Shown one piece after another: positions 8,394 to 17,364 of a stretch of 64,000 nt of DNA. The position numbers and the translations under genes are program-made. The notes beneath the pieces were generated by a model. The model did not search any database. It had not been told where the DNA came from and worked only from the letters and a program-made list of their open reading frames with translations. Every line of letters begins with the position of its first letter. Within the stretch, counting starts at the first letter, position 1. Source of the stretch: Acinetobacter dispersus (GTDB taxonomy: Bacteria > Pseudomonadota > Gammaproteobacteria > Pseudomonadales > Moraxellaceae); the NCBI RefSeq assembly GCF_009884975.1, contig NZ_CP041970.1, positions 3,658,001 through 3,722,000 of the forward strand, written 5' to 3'.

Positions 8394-9323
8394 TTAAGGA
8401 AACATTTTCAAACGTAAATTTTCTAAACGGCTTTGATATTGCTTTTGCCATTCTTCATTTGAGAGTTGTGCTTTTAACGGTTCCATCTCTTGTTGTAACT
8501 GCTGCACAGCCTGCTGATATTGATCAACTTGTTGCTGTTGTTGGGTTTCACGTTGTTCACGCTGCTGTACGTCTTGGCGTTGCTGCTCAGTCAGATAACG
8601 CTGTTGTAACATTTGTTTTAAGCGTTGTGTTTCAGCAGGACTATGCTGCCCTTGATGAATTAAACCGAGTGCTTGTTCATAAAGCCCCATTTTATTTTCT
8701 TGTTGAGTTGCATCAGGATACTGTTTTTGCAGCTCCTCAAAGGCTTTTAAACGTTGTTCAGCACTGAGTTTCTGATTCTGTGCCAAATCATTGTAGGCAA
8801 AACGATAAGCTGCATACTGACGCTCTTGCCCAAAGCCCAGCATCGCTTCGGCTTGCCCCAAGGTCTGTTCTCTCAGTTTCCACAATGCATCAAAGCGTTC
8901 TTTTGGCGATAAGGAGGTTGATAACACGGTATTTTGCATCTGCTGTTCATATTGCGGCATGCGTTTTAATAAGCTCTCAACCAAATGTGCAAAGTTTTGA
9001 TCTGGGTAATTGGCTAAAGCTTTTGCTAAAGCTGCATTACAGTCAGTGACAGGGCAGTTGGCTTTAAAATCATTGAGAAACTCGGTGATATTGCCAGGTT
9101 GCTGTTGTAATAGTTTTAATTGCTTCAATAGGGAGTCTTGAAAAACTTCGTCCTTGGTTTTGTTTGGCATGCTTTCATCGCTCATCTGTGCTGATGAATC
9201 TTGAGATGATGCAGTGGATTTGGTGTGCTGGATTGCAGCGGAAGAGGCAGTGCTCTTCCAAACTACAATCCCGACCAAGACCACGACAACAATAAGCATT
9301 GTCAGCAATAGTCTTTTATTCAT
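8394..9323 (-). CDS. Lipase chaperone (LifO-like) family inner-membrane foldase
   Basis: This 309-residue protein has one N-terminal membrane anchor (residues 4-23), a Ser/Thr/Gln-rich spacer and a long all-helical, Gln-rich periplasmic region. Segments such as RFDALWKLREQTLG, a FGQER..YAAY stretch and LSAEQRLKAFEELQ resemble the LifO/LipB lipase-specific foldase family (PF03280). Those foldases help a secreted lipase fold in the periplasm. Here the adjacent gene, 12 bases upstream on the same strand, is a sphingomyelinase-type enzyme and not a lipase, so its client may be that enzyme. The family call is by pattern only. Confidence 0.7.
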   Translation of the reverse strand: MNKRLLLTMLIVVVVLVGIVVWKSTASSAAIQHTKSTASSQDSSAQMSDESMPNKTKDEVFQDSLLKQLKLLQQQPGNITEFLNDFKANCPVTDCNAALAKALANYPDQNFAHLVESLLKRMPQYEQQMQNTVLSTSLSPKERFDALWKLREQTLGQAEAMLGFGQERQYAAYRFAYNDLAQNQKLSAEQRLKAFEELQKQYPDATQQENKMGLYEQALGLIHQGQHSPAETQRLKQMLQQRYLTEQQRQDVQQREQRETQQQQQVDQYQQAVQQLQQEMEPLKAQLSNEEWQKQYQSRLENLRLKMFP

Positions 9324-9335
9324 ACCGAATTCCGT

Positions 9336-10679
9336 TTATGGGCCGTAATTAAATTGTCCCATCACAGGGAAATGATCAGAAAGATCCCACGTCATATACA
9401 GCGGGTCAGCTGTAGTACGTAAGATGCGAACATCATTACGAGACTGAGTCGGTTGACGGTGGTTGTTTGAGGCTACGACATAATCCAGATATTCCACTGT
9501 TGCCCCGCCTGAACCTGCAGCCCCAGCCAACTTATTCACGCGTGGGTCAAAGGTAGATTCAGTATAACCAGTACTTGGTGCTGCGGTCGCATTCAGATTG
9601 GTCAACATGTCTTGATAATCTTGCGGCCATAACAGTTTATTCACATTGAAATCACCGCCCATGAGTACCGCATCAAAACTTGGAATATTTTGCTGATTCA
9701 CTAATTGGCGAATTTGTTTGAACTGAACTTGACGCAATGCGCGTGCTGCATCGGTATCAAAAGAGGCTGTATGCGTAGAGGTCACATGGTAAGCCTTACC
9801 ATTCTTAATGATTTCCGCATACAACACGCCTTTATCCGCAAAACAATCAGTTCCTGTACAATCTGGATAAATCAATTGTGCTGTTTTGACGATTGGATAG
9901 CGACTTACAATCACCAAACCACTATCAAATAAGTTATAGCCAGAACCGACTGGAATATGGGTTTGATATGGATACTGTTGTGCCAGTTGATTCAGCATGC
10001 CTGTACGTGATGAAGCAAAGGCTTCTTGCATCATAATCACATCGTAACCGTTTAAATGGTTCGGTAATTCAGCCAAGCGTTCGCTGATTTTACTCGCCAC
10101 CATCGGGAGGGCATAAATATTATAAGTTAGTACCTTTAACTCATCGGCACTGGTTGAAACAGGCTCTTGAACCGTGTTTTGATGAATGGTGTAGTGGAAA
10201 TCATCATAACCGCCTGTGTACTCCGCTTTCACTGCTGCTTGTGCTGATAAACCAGCATAAGTTGTGTTAATACGATGTACATCACGATCTGAATACCAAG
10301 GCGATGTTGTGGTCGCCGTTTGAATCCCGTGTTTAATATTACTGCCCGACCAGGTTCCCGTCATGGTTTGCTTTAGGGTTACTTGTGAATTGCCACTGCT
10401 GAGAACAGTATCAAAGTTATAGGTTTTACCAGATTTGATTCCGGTATAACGGTTGATACGTAATACTCGTTTGGTCTCGTACGGTGCAAGTTGAGTCGCT
10501 TCCTGCGCCCATTCATTGCCTTGCTGTAAGCTTGCCCCAGTTTGATTGACTTGTATTGATACGGTTTGTGGCGTGGTATTGGTCACGAACACGTAGGAAT
10601 CAGCCAAGGTCTGTTGGGTGGAAAAACCACTGATTAAGAGCGCGACCCCTGCGCCTAGTTTTAAGCTCTTCAGCTTCAT
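9336..10679 (-). CDS. Secreted sphingomyelin phosphodiesterase (neutral SMase / phospholipase C type)
   Basis: The product is about 447 residues from the ATG at 10679, which is preceded by GGAGAGATAAAG. A longer frame to 10730 has no ribosome site. The N-terminus is a Sec signal peptide ending near TLADSY. A beta-rich domain of about 160 residues precedes an endonuclease/exonuclease/phosphatase-type catalytic domain: LTYNIY near its start, MMQEAF (metal-binding Glu), GGDFNV (Asp/Asn pair) and SDHFPVMGQF (catalytic His). This matches bacterial neutral sphingomyelinases, which cleave sphingomyelin or phosphatidylcholine to phosphocholine. A LifO-like foldase gene follows. It could act as a haemolysin/cytotoxin; substrate range is not shown. 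Confidence 0.82.
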   Translation of the reverse strand: MKLKSLKLGAGVALLISGFSTQQTLADSYVFVTNTTPQTVSIQVNQTGASLQQGNEWAQEATQLAPYETKRVLRINRYTGIKSGKTYNFDTVLSSGNSQVTLKQTMTGTWSGSNIKHGIQTATTTSPWYSDRDVHRINTTYAGLSAQAAVKAEYTGGYDDFHYTIHQNTVQEPVSTSADELKVLTYNIYALPMVASKISERLAELPNHLNGYDVIMMQEAFASSRTGMLNQLAQQYPYQTHIPVGSGYNLFDSGLVIVSRYPIVKTAQLIYPDCTGTDCFADKGVLYAEIIKNGKAYHVTSTHTASFDTDAARALRQVQFKQIRQLVNQQNIPSFDAVLMGGDFNVNKLLWPQDYQDMLTNLNATAAPSTGYTESTFDPRVNKLAGAAGSGGATVEYLDYVVASNNHRQPTQSRNDVRILRTTADPLYMTWDLSDHFPVMGQFNYGP

Positions 10680-10730
10680 CTTTATCTCTCCATAGTGCTT
10701 AATAATATTTGAACAAATACAAACTTTCAT

Positions 10731-11034
10731 TGTTGAAATTATTCATTTGTGAAAATTTTATGATTGTTATTTGTTCGAAAATTATAATAATGAAAAAATA
10801 TTGCTAAATCATTTAAATTAATGACCATTCATCTGATGTTTTTAAAAACAATGTTTTATTCTGGATTTATGACTTATTTAGGGTTTTTTAAACAAAGTAG
10901 GACAGCTAATTAGTGAAATTTATAGCTTATGAAGATTCAAAAATGAAAATTGAAAAGTAAAGTATTATTATAGAAGTTATAAATGACAAAAATCTGACAA
11001 GCTTTTACGCCTGTCAGATTTTAGAGGTGAAAAA
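10731..11034. other. AT-rich intergenic region upstream of the sphingomyelinase
   Basis: This stretch of about 300 bases has no convincing coding frame. It is strongly AT-rich and should hold the promoter of the leftward sphingomyelinase gene. Near its right end lies the terminator of the next leftward cluster. I see no clear operator or riboswitch. Confidence 0.5.
10989..11022 (-). terminator. Terminator of the roadblock-GTPase cluster
   Basis: The arms AAAATCTGACA and TGTCAGATTTT form an 11-bp perfect stem just after the stop of the leftward gene at 11035. Terminal A/T runs on both strands allow bidirectional function. Confidence 0.85.
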
Positions 11035-11454
11035 TTAAGCTTGGTCTGCGTCGACAATGGCACCACTGGCTTGCTTTAAGCTATAGAGCAGTTGTCCCAG
11101 TAGGACATCTTTATTGCTTAGGGTCACCATCACCATTGGATGATGGGGGGCCGGAATTGAAGTAAGAATCGCCTTACCATTCTCTGCATCCAAGGTAATA
11201 CTTTGGCATCCCGTCAGCTGGATTTCATTCAGGAAAGCGGTAACCATTGCCAAGATTGAACTACTTACAGCCGCAAGTTTAGTGCTGTTATAGGGGTTTT
11301 TCTTGTAAATCGAGGCAAGCTCAAATCCATCGGTAGAGCAGAGCATAATATAATCTACCCCTCGGATATTGGTTAGAATATCGTTGGCCTGACCCTTTGC
11401 AAATTGAATCAGCTCTTTGGGTGCCGTACGTTGCTGACTGGGAATACTGAACAT
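11035..11454 (-). CDS. Roadblock/LC7-domain protein (MglB/CvnB-like)
   Basis: This 139-residue protein contains one roadblock/LC7 domain: a helix, then GVDYIMLCSTDGFELASIY, a long helix (LAAVSSSILAMVTAFLNEI) and the closing strands with MVMVTLSNKDVLLGQLLYSL. Such proteins act as GAPs or co-factors for small Ras-like GTPases, as MglB does for MglA. The upstream gene, 22 bases away on the same strand, encodes such a GTPase, so the two probably interact. It is the last gene of the cluster and is followed by a strong terminator. The process controlled is unknown. Confidence 0.8.
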   Translation of the reverse strand: MFSIPSQQRTAPKELIQFAKGQANDILTNIRGVDYIMLCSTDGFELASIYKKNPYNSTKLAAVSSSILAMVTAFLNEIQLTGCQSITLDAENGKAILTSIPAPHHPMVMVTLSNKDVLLGQLLYSLKQASGAIVDADQA

Positions 11455-11476
11455 AATTCTTCTCTTTATAAAGTAA

Positions 11477-12019
11477 TTAATTTGTTGCTTTTAAATTGAC
11501 TTCTAATGCTGCTATCAGTGATTCAATCATCAGCAAAATATGCTCTTGTTTACGTGCATCGATAAAAAATAGTGGATAGTGGTATTCATTTTGAATCAAC
11601 CACTCACGATAAATGGTCGTGGGTTGTCCTTTATTTTCATCAACATGGGTAATGCCAATCGAGATGTTCTGGGTATAGTCTTTGAAGGTGTCTAAATAGC
11701 TTTCAAGTTCTTCGATAGGTACTTTACTATTGTGATCGACCAGTAAAATTACCCCCAATGCACCTTGGCAAATCACGGGCCAAATAAAATCAAAGCGTGA
11801 TTGTCCAGGTGTGCCATATAAACCAACTTTTACACCGTCATCTAATGTAATTTCGCCATAATCAATACCCACCGTAGTTTGCATTTTATTATGAGCCTGA
11901 CTATCTGTATTGAATGCTTCGGTTGCGAGCACAGGGATTTCTGAAAGCGATTTGATTGCTTCCGTTTTACCTGCGCCCATGCTTCCTGCAAACACAATTT
12001 TATATTGTTGGAGAATCAT
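11477..12019 (-). CDS. MglA/CvnD-like small GTPase
   Basis: This 180-residue P-loop protein has G1 GSMGAGKTE at residues 12-20, a switch region TTVGIDYGEITL, G3 LYGTPGQSRFDFIW (Gly where most Ras proteins have Asp) and GITHVDE at the G4 position (THxD where NKxD is usual). The GTPGQ.RF..W pattern followed by QGALGVILLVD is characteristic of the conservon (CvnD) type of GTPase. It lies between an unknown 322-residue protein and a roadblock protein, which supports a GTPase plus GAP/co-factor module. The cellular process is unknown. Confidence 0.8.
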   Translation of the reverse strand: MILQQYKIVFAGSMGAGKTEAIKSLSEIPVLATEAFNTDSQAHNKMQTTVGIDYGEITLDDGVKVGLYGTPGQSRFDFIWPVICQGALGVILLVDHNSKVPIEELESYLDTFKDYTQNISIGITHVDENKGQPTTIYREWLIQNEYHYPLFFIDARKQEHILLMIESLIAALEVNLKATN

Positions 12020-12027
12020 ATCAATCC

Positions 12028-12996
12028 TTAAAGCCCAAAGCGGCGTCTAATTTTGCCGAAAAATTTATTTAAAAAACCTTGTTGTTCAATTGTTTGCTCA
12101 GTAGTTTCTGTTTTTAGATAATGACTTTCTGAAGCCGGGATAATGCCGCCATTGTCTGAAAGAATGCAGGCAGCGATAAATTGTTGAACCGTTTGAATAG
12201 GAAGTTTTAATTGTGTGGCAACTTGGTACAGTTGGGCTCCTTGTATAAAGCAAGCGGCAAGTAAGAGAGCCGTTTTGCGCTCTGTGCTTTGTGCTGGCTG
12301 TGGCCAATATTCGATTTTGTAATATTCATTTTCATTTGGTGCTAAGCGTTGGAATTCCAGCGAATGCCAAAACAGGTTCCATAACCAATCTTGTAGGTTA
12401 TATTCAACCTTACGTGATACTTTGGTGAAGTTCGATGTCGTTGCGAACTCATATTTAAAGCTTTGGTTGGTTTGTGTATGTATCCGCGTTGGTTCGAGCC
12501 ATGCAATTTGACTGCGAGTATCGATGATGGCTAGGGTGCCATGATCATCAAACAGATGCAGTCGTGCATTTTCAGGATTTAACATGTCGGTTAAATACTT
12601 TGCATTGATCGCATTATGGTTAGAAACGGATTCAACTCTGGGCTGTTGGGCTTGTTGATGGGTGAGGTAGCTTAAAAGGCGAATATGAATCCAGTTTTTT
12701 AATGCATCAGTATGCTGAAAAGGCAAATAAAGCGTATTGTGTTCTTCTATGTGCTGTGTACCTTCTCCTTTAGAAACTTTTAAGCAGGGAAGTTTTTTTT
12801 GTTCTAAAATTCGTTGAATACCTTCAGTTTCAAAAAAATTTTCATTTATTAGTAATAAGTCGATATTTGGATCGGCAATATTGATCCAGTTAATGCCAAA
12901 TTCATGAGGTATTGTTTTTCTAAGCTCTATTTTTAATTCATCTGAAACTTTTAAACTTATACCTGAAATTGCGATATTAATGCAATGTCCATTCAT
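12028..12996 (-). CDS. Hypothetical 322-residue protein of the GTPase-roadblock cluster
   Basis: I do not recognise a family. The first 100 residues read like a receiver- or Rossmann-like alpha/beta unit (NIAISGISLKVSDELK, IDLLLINENFF, LPCLKVSKGEG). The middle is beta-rich and Trp-rich. The segment near residues 230-285 (TALLLAACFIQGAQLYQVATQLKLPIQTVQQF is spread over it) resembles a winged or helix-turn-helix unit of the roadblock-associated kind. There is no signal peptide or membrane segment. The stop lies 8 bases from the GTPase start, so the genes are co-transcribed. It could be a scaffold or effector for the GTPase. Confidence 0.65.
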   Translation of the reverse strand: MNGHCINIAISGISLKVSDELKIELRKTIPHEFGINWINIADPNIDLLLINENFFETEGIQRILEQKKLPCLKVSKGEGTQHIEEHNTLYLPFQHTDALKNWIHIRLLSYLTHQQAQQPRVESVSNHNAINAKYLTDMLNPENARLHLFDDHGTLAIIDTRSQIAWLEPTRIHTQTNQSFKYEFATTSNFTKVSRKVEYNLQDWLWNLFWHSLEFQRLAPNENEYYKIEYWPQPAQSTERKTALLLAACFIQGAQLYQVATQLKLPIQTVQQFIAACILSDNGGIIPASESHYLKTETTEQTIEQQGFLNKFFGKIRRRFGL

Positions 12997-13159
12997 AGTA
13001 TCACTTTAATGTTTTATAAAATATTGGACTGCAAAAAATTAGCCTAATAATACTAAAGACTAATAATAGACTGCTTATATAACTCTTAATTTATTTTAAA
13101 TAAATAAAATAAGAGTATATATAAGTAGCCTAATATATTAAATGTATTTAAACTTAGAG

Positions 13160-13519
13160 TTAAGCAAAGTCTAACTCTTTTTCAAAGGTTTTTAATTCGT
13201 GACGAGCCATCGCTAGGTTAGATTTAGTGCGGTCTAATACAAGATAAAGGAACAGGTTGCCATTGCTTTCAAGTGGACGGATTAAGTGATATGCCTTACC
13301 CAGAGTGATGAGGATATCTTCAATATCATCATTAAGTTTCAGTGAGTTAGCTACACGGCGTTTTGCTCGAACAACTTCAGTATTACCTGCAGCTGCTAGT
13401 TCTAAGTCGATTGTGCCCCCACCTTGTGTTGCTAGCGCCAAACCACTTTCTGTGTCTACTAAAGCTGCTGCAACGAACCCATCAATATTTGTTAAGCTTT
13501 CTAATGAAATTTTAGCCAT
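13160..13519 (-). CDS. Second roadblock/LC7-like protein
   Basis: This 119-residue protein has a roadblock-type arrangement: [24 protein letters not shown], then a helix ([17 protein letters not shown]), then [13 protein letters not shown] and [20 protein letters not shown]. It starts the leftward cluster and is separated from the next gene by 163 AT-rich bases, where an internal promoter or processing site could sit. Its sequence differs clearly from the 139-residue roadblock protein at the cluster's other end, so the two may form a hetero-complex or act at different steps. Function is unknown. Confidence 0.75.
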   Translation of the reverse strand: MAKISLESLTNIDGFVAAALVDTESGLALATQGGGTIDLELAAAGNTEVVRAKRRVANSLKLNDDIEDILITLGKAYHLIRPLESNGNLFLYLVLDRTKSNLAMARHELKTFEKELDFA

Positions 13520-13903
13520 GATTTTATCTCTACTAATACATCTTTGTTTATGAATTTATATTTGCCACTTCTGTTTTTGATTAGTTTTCAAAAGTAGTTA
13601 ATCTCATTATAGGAAACTCTTTTATTAAATCAATCATACTTTAAAATAATTGAAATGACAGGATTGCTAATAATTGACAATTTTTGTCAAATAAACAAAT
13701 AAAAATATTAATTGAGGATTGGATTTTGTTTTTATTGTGATGTTAAACACATTAATATCTGAATTGGAATTGAATCTTTGATTGTAAATAAATGTAAATT
13801 ATTTTAATTAAAATAAATTAATTAATATTTTAACTGAGTTTAATTTTTTCTAAGTCTATGATAAAGAAAGTAAACCTACTTTCTTTATCATTTTATTATC
13901 GGT
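13520..13903. other. AT-rich intergenic region with a long hairpin
   Basis: About 380 bases without a credible coding frame. It should contain the promoter for the leftward roadblock cluster (left part). At the right end is the 15-bp stem described separately, after the stop of the sspB-linked membrane-anchor gene. Nothing else is recognised. Confidence 0.5.
13858..13891 (-). terminator. Long-stem terminator-like hairpin
   Basis: The arms ATGATAAAGAAAGTA and TACTTTCTTTATCAT pair perfectly over 15 bp around the loop AACC. It lies 12 bases beyond the stop of the leftward gene ending at 13904. The T-rich tract is within the stem and not after it, so efficiency as an intrinsic terminator is uncertain. 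Confidence 0.65.
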
Positions 13904-14569
13904 TTAGGCTGAAATTAATTGGCAATATGAACAATACAAAAATAGCAAAATGACCAATGCCACAAAAGGAGAAACAATATACGCCCAAGCAGGTGTTACT
14001 GGCGCTTCAACTTCGATAGTCTCTTCATGATCATCATGTGCGCTTGGTTGTGCTTGATGAACCATTTGATTAAATTCTTGCATGGTTTCTTCAAGCGACA
14101 CTTCTTGCTGTACAACAGGTTTAGAACCGAGTAATTCGGTCAGTTGATTGGTTGACCAAACCCAATCCTCAGCTTGGCCAGATAAATGTTCAATTTGACC
14201 AACTAAAAGCTCTGTCAATCCTGTTTGGCCAAAGCTCCCTGTTTGATCTAGTTGCTTTAATTCGGCCAATTGTAGCGTCAGTACATCAGAAAGGCTGGCT
14301 TCAAGCTCTGAGGCTTTCAGTGTAGATTGATTATGGGCTGAAGTGGTGAGATGGCGAGCAACCTCTTGAATGTAAAGCGGATCAGCTGTTTGAACTTCTT
14401 GATATAGTTTTTGTGGATTTTGTTTCCACAGGCTAATCAATTGTCCAAGGGCTAACACGTTCACTTCATCAATATAAGATTGTTTTTCTTTAGGAGAATA
14501 TTGATTAAAAAGTTGCGGTTTTTGAATTTTAATTTGTTCAGAAAAATATTGAACTAAGTCAAATGCCAT
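13904..14569 (-). CDS. Hypothetical tail-anchored protein downstream of sspB
   Basis: This 221-residue protein is mostly helical and acidic, with an HDDHEETIEVE stretch near residue 180. It ends in one hydrophobic segment (PAWAYIVSPFVALVILLFLYCSY, residues about 193-215) with only a few residues after it, so it is a predicted C-terminally anchored inner-membrane protein with a cytoplasmic body. It follows sspB by 15 bases in the same direction and is likely in the sspA-sspB transcript. I do not recognise the family or its function. Confidence 0.65.
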   Translation of the reverse strand: MAFDLVQYFSEQIKIQKPQLFNQYSPKEKQSYIDEVNVLALGQLISLWKQNPQKLYQEVQTADPLYIQEVARHLTTSAHNQSTLKASELEASLSDVLTLQLAELKQLDQTGSFGQTGLTELLVGQIEHLSGQAEDWVWSTNQLTELLGSKPVVQQEVSLEETMQEFNQMVHQAQPSAHDDHEETIEVEAPVTPAWAYIVSPFVALVILLFLYCSYCQLISA

Positions 14570-14584
14570 CTTGTCTATCCTCGC

Positions 14585-15010
14585 TTAATCTAGAATTCTT
14601 AGTGAAGGTTTCTTTTTAGTTGGTTCAGCGTCTTGCTTTCCTTCATCCACAGGAGGAGCAGTTGTATCTTCGATTTCCGCATATTCAGAAGCATCAAAGA
14701 ACAAGCCCTGTCCATTTTCTCTTGCATAAATTCCTAATACAGCACGAATAGGCACATAAATCTCTTTTGCAACGCCACCAAAGCGAGCCGAGAAAGTGAT
14801 TGCATCATTGCTCATATGAAATTGATGGATGGCATGTGGTGCAAGATTTAAGACAATTTGTCCATCTTTGACAAATTGTAATGGAACATCGGTATGGGGT
14901 TGCGTTGCATCAACCAATAAATAAGGGGTTAGCTGGTTATCGCAAATCCATTCATAAATGGCACGAGCAAGATAGGGGCGTGTAGGCGTAAAAGTTATTT
15001 GCTCAGACAT
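14585..15010 (-). CDS. sspB: ClpXP protease specificity-enhancing factor SspB
   Basis: This 141-residue protein has the SspB fold signature (TPTRPYLARAIYEWICDN at the start, VDATQP, GQIVLNLAPHAIHQF, FSARFGGVAKEIYVPI). After a variable acidic linker it ends in KKPSLRILD, the C-terminal XB peptide that docks on the ClpX zinc-binding domain. SspB tethers ssrA-tagged and other substrates to ClpXP. It lies 14 bases after sspA, the standard arrangement. Confidence 0.92.
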   Translation of the reverse strand: MSEQITFTPTRPYLARAIYEWICDNQLTPYLLVDATQPHTDVPLQFVKDGQIVLNLAPHAIHQFHMSNDAITFSARFGGVAKEIYVPIRAVLGIYARENGQGLFFDASEYAEIEDTTAPPVDEGKQDAEPTKKKPSLRILD

Positions 15011-15024
15011 AATTGAAAAACTTA

Positions 15025-15684
15025 TTAAATCGTTGAAATCAATTCATTGTAGCTGTTTTTTTCTTGAGCTGTCATTGATTTAATGAAAGATGGTCGGCTA
15101 AAGATACGATGACAATACAAGAATATAGGCCGACAGTGCTGTGCAGGTAATTCAATCCCCATACTTTTTAGACGTAGAAAGATTGGGGCCAACATACAAT
15201 CGAGGATTGAAAATGTTTCCGACATGAAAAATGGGAAATGTTGAAATAGGGGGGTGAGTGAAATCAGCGTATCTCTAAGTTCTTTCTGAGCCTGTTGTTT
15301 TTGTTTAGGGTCCAGCGTATCTGTGTGTCTCAACATGTGATCGGCTAATTTGAACCAATCTTGTTCAAAACGCCAAATATATTGCCGTTGTTCTGCTCGT
15401 GCCATTGGTGCATCGGCATAGAGTTTATTTTGGCGATAACGATCATCCAGATATTCTGCAATCACATTGGCCGAAAATAGTTTTAGATTTTGTTCAATCA
15501 ACATGGGAAGTTGGTTATAGGGATTGAGGTCCGCTAAATCTTCATCTTCATGGTCAGTGATAATCAGTTGGTATTTGATTTGTTTTTCAGCCAGTAAAAA
15601 ACGAATCCAGTGTGAACGGAAATCGTCTGCATGACTATAAAGCGTAATGCCTTGGACAGGGATTGGGGGATTTTCTAAAGACAT
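15025..15684 (-). CDS. sspA: Stringent starvation protein A (GST-fold)
   Basis: This 219-residue glutathione-S-transferase-fold protein has the N-terminal thioredoxin-like domain (ITLYSHADDFRSHWIRFLLAEK, LADLNPYNQLPMLIEQ) and a helical C-terminal domain (AEYLDDRYR, then LDCMLAPIFLRL). SspA binds RNA polymerase and alters transcription under starvation and acid stress in enterobacteria. The pairing with sspB downstream confirms the name. It is the first gene of the leftward sspA-sspB transcript; the divergent lipoprotein gene starts about 130 bases away. Confidence 0.9.
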   Translation of the reverse strand: MSLENPPIPVQGITLYSHADDFRSHWIRFLLAEKQIKYQLIITDHEDEDLADLNPYNQLPMLIEQNLKLFSANVIAEYLDDRYRQNKLYADAPMARAEQRQYIWRFEQDWFKLADHMLRHTDTLDPKQKQQAQKELRDTLISLTPLFQHFPFFMSETFSILDCMLAPIFLRLKSMGIELPAQHCRPIFLYCHRIFSRPSFIKSMTAQEKNSYNELISTI

Positions 15685-15811
15685 AAGTCCAAAAAATTAT
15701 GGTTGACTGTTTAGAATACTAAAATTAACGTTGGAAATCACTTAAAGCTGAACAATATGATTGTTACAGAATAGATTTATGATTCAATAAGTTCAAAGAG
15801 AGAAAAATACA

Positions 15812-16207
15812 ATGAAGCCAGATTACCTGATTGTTTTGTGTGGAGCGTTGTTACTGGGTGGTTGTGCTAGCTCACCTGCAGGGTCGGAGCAGGGCAATGT
15901 CTCATCAGTTGAGAGTGCTGCTGCTGATGCAGTGATTGCTGATGCGGCTGATGATGATAGTGGGCAAAAGTATGGCGGGATCAAAAAACAATATGTCGTG
16001 AAAGGTTGTCAGGTCACTATTTACAATGCTGGTCCAATCCAGATGGTTCATGAAAAAACGGGTCAACCGTGTAATGCACCGATCCCGAAAGATCATCAAT
16101 TTTCTAAAGTGAGCAAGACCTATACTCAGAATGGCTGTAAGGTCACTGAGTTTGCTTCTGCCGATGGTACTGGTGATGCGATCATGGATTGTTCTAAAAA
16201 GAAATGA
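15812..16207 (+). CDS. Small predicted lipoprotein
   Basis: This 131-residue protein has a lipoprotein signal with lipobox LLGGC (Cys at residue 18), followed by an Ala/Ser/Asp-rich linker and a C-terminal domain with four more cysteines (KGCQV, QPCNAP, NGCKV, MDCSKKK) that could form two disulphides. The repeated pattern (Q/N)..VKGC and TQNGCKV suggests a small duplicated beta unit. GAGAGAAAAATACA precedes the ATG. No family is recognised. It lies between the divergent sspA and the convergent rpsI, with a bidirectional terminator after it. Confidence 0.75.
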   Translation: MKPDYLIVLCGALLLGGCASSPAGSEQGNVSSVESAAADAVIADAADDDSGQKYGGIKKQYVVKGCQVTIYNAGPIQMVHEKTGQPCNAPIPKDHQFSKVSKTYTQNGCKVTEFASADGTGDAIMDCSKKK

Positions 16208-16222
16208 CGAAAAGCTGGCAAT

Positions 16223-16252
16223 AAAAAACCTCGGAAAATTCCGAGGTTTTTT
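16223..16252. terminator. Bidirectional terminator between the lipoprotein gene and rpsI
   Basis: The arms AAAAAACCTCGG and CCGAGGTTTTTT pair perfectly around AAAATT. It serves the rightward lipoprotein gene and the leftward rplM-rpsI operon. Confidence 0.95.
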
Positions 16253-16270
16253 GTCCGATTCGTAAAACGA

Positions 16271-16657
16271 TTAACGTTTAGAGAATTGAGGACGTTTACG
16301 AGCTTTACGTAAACCAAGTTTCTTACGTTCAACTTCACGAGCATCACGAGTAACGAAACCAGCTTGACGAAGAGCAGGTTTTAAGTTTTCGTCAGCAGCG
16401 ATCAATGCACGAGTAATACCGTGACGGATAGCGCCTGCTTGACCACCAATACCACCACCTTTAACAGTGATGTAAAGGTCAAATTTTTCAGTAACTTCTA
16501 AAAGCTCTAAAGGCTGACGCACAACCATACGAGCAGTTTCACGACCGAAATATTGCTCAAGCGTACGGTTGTTAATTACGAGTTTACCTGTACCAGCTGA
16601 TAAGAAAACACGTGCAGTTGCGGTCTTACGGCGACCTGTACCATAATTAGTAGCCAT
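16271..16657 (-). CDS. rpsI: 30S ribosomal protein S9
   Basis: This 128-residue protein begins [15 protein letters not shown] and ends [12 protein letters not shown], both diagnostic of bacterial S9. The basic C-terminal tail reaches the P-site tRNA in the ribosome. It follows rplM by 12 bases in the same direction, the conserved rplM-rpsI operon, and ends at a strong terminator. Confidence 0.97.
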   Translation of the reverse strand: MATNYGTGRRKTATARVFLSAGTGKLVINNRTLEQYFGRETARMVVRQPLELLEVTEKFDLYITVKGGGIGGQAGAIRHGITRALIAADENLKPALRQAGFVTRDAREVERKKLGLRKARKRPQFSKR

Positions 16658-16669
16658 GTGCTGTATCCC

Positions 16670-17098
16670 TTAGATGTCCAAAACTTGTGGCTGTTGAGCA
16701 GTATGAGGATGCTCAGTACCAGCGTACACTTTCATTTTTTTGATCATTGCATAACCAAGAGGACCTTTTGGTAACATACCTTTAACAGCTTTTTCTAAAA
16801 CTGCTTCAGGTTTGTGAGCAATTAACTTCTCGAAGTTAGTCTCACGGATACCACCAGGGAAACCAGTATGGCGATAATATTTCTTATCAAGTGATTTGTT
16901 ACCAGTCACTTGAACGTGTTCAGCATTGATCACAACGATGTAGTCACCAGTGTCAACGTGAGGAGTATAAGAAGTCTTGTGCTTACCGCGTAAACGACGA
17001 GCGATTTCAGTCGCAAGGCGACCTAAAGTTTTGCCAGAAGCATCAACAACATACCAGTCGTGTTGAACTTCAGCTGGCTTAGCGCTGAGAGTTTTCAT
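16670..17098 (-). CDS. rplM: 50S ribosomal protein L13
   Basis: This 142-residue protein has the L13 signatures [21 protein letters not shown] and [20 protein letters not shown]. It is the first gene of the rplM-rpsI operon. The 250 bases upstream, before the divergent DUF4124 gene, must hold its promoter. I see no clear L13 autoregulatory leader structure by eye. Confidence 0.97.
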   Translation of the reverse strand: MKTLSAKPAEVQHDWYVVDASGKTLGRLATEIARRLRGKHKTSYTPHVDTGDYIVVINAEHVQVTGNKSLDKKYYRHTGFPGGIRETNFEKLIAHKPEAVLEKAVKGMLPKGPLGYAMIKKMKVYAGTEHPHTAQQPQVLDI

Positions 17099-17364
17099 TT
17101 AAACCACTACCTATTATAGTTGGTTTGGACGGTAAAATCTGTCCAAACAAAAGGAGACCGAATTCTACATGAGTTCGTAAAAGTACACAAGAAAAATTCA
17201 CCTGAGCCGTCACAAATTGCTGCAATGTGACTGAATTTGTAATTAAGGCGACTTTTATTTCAAGCAACATTATTTGCCTTGTGAGGGGGAGGGATTTGCC
17301 CTATTATTTTTTAGCAAATATTTGAAATAAATAGAAGTATTAACCTCTTCTCTTGGGGAATTTG

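Noticed and set aside
10680-10730. Longer N-terminus for the sphingomyelinase
   Set aside because: No ribosome site and no family match; the signal peptide begins at ATG 10679.
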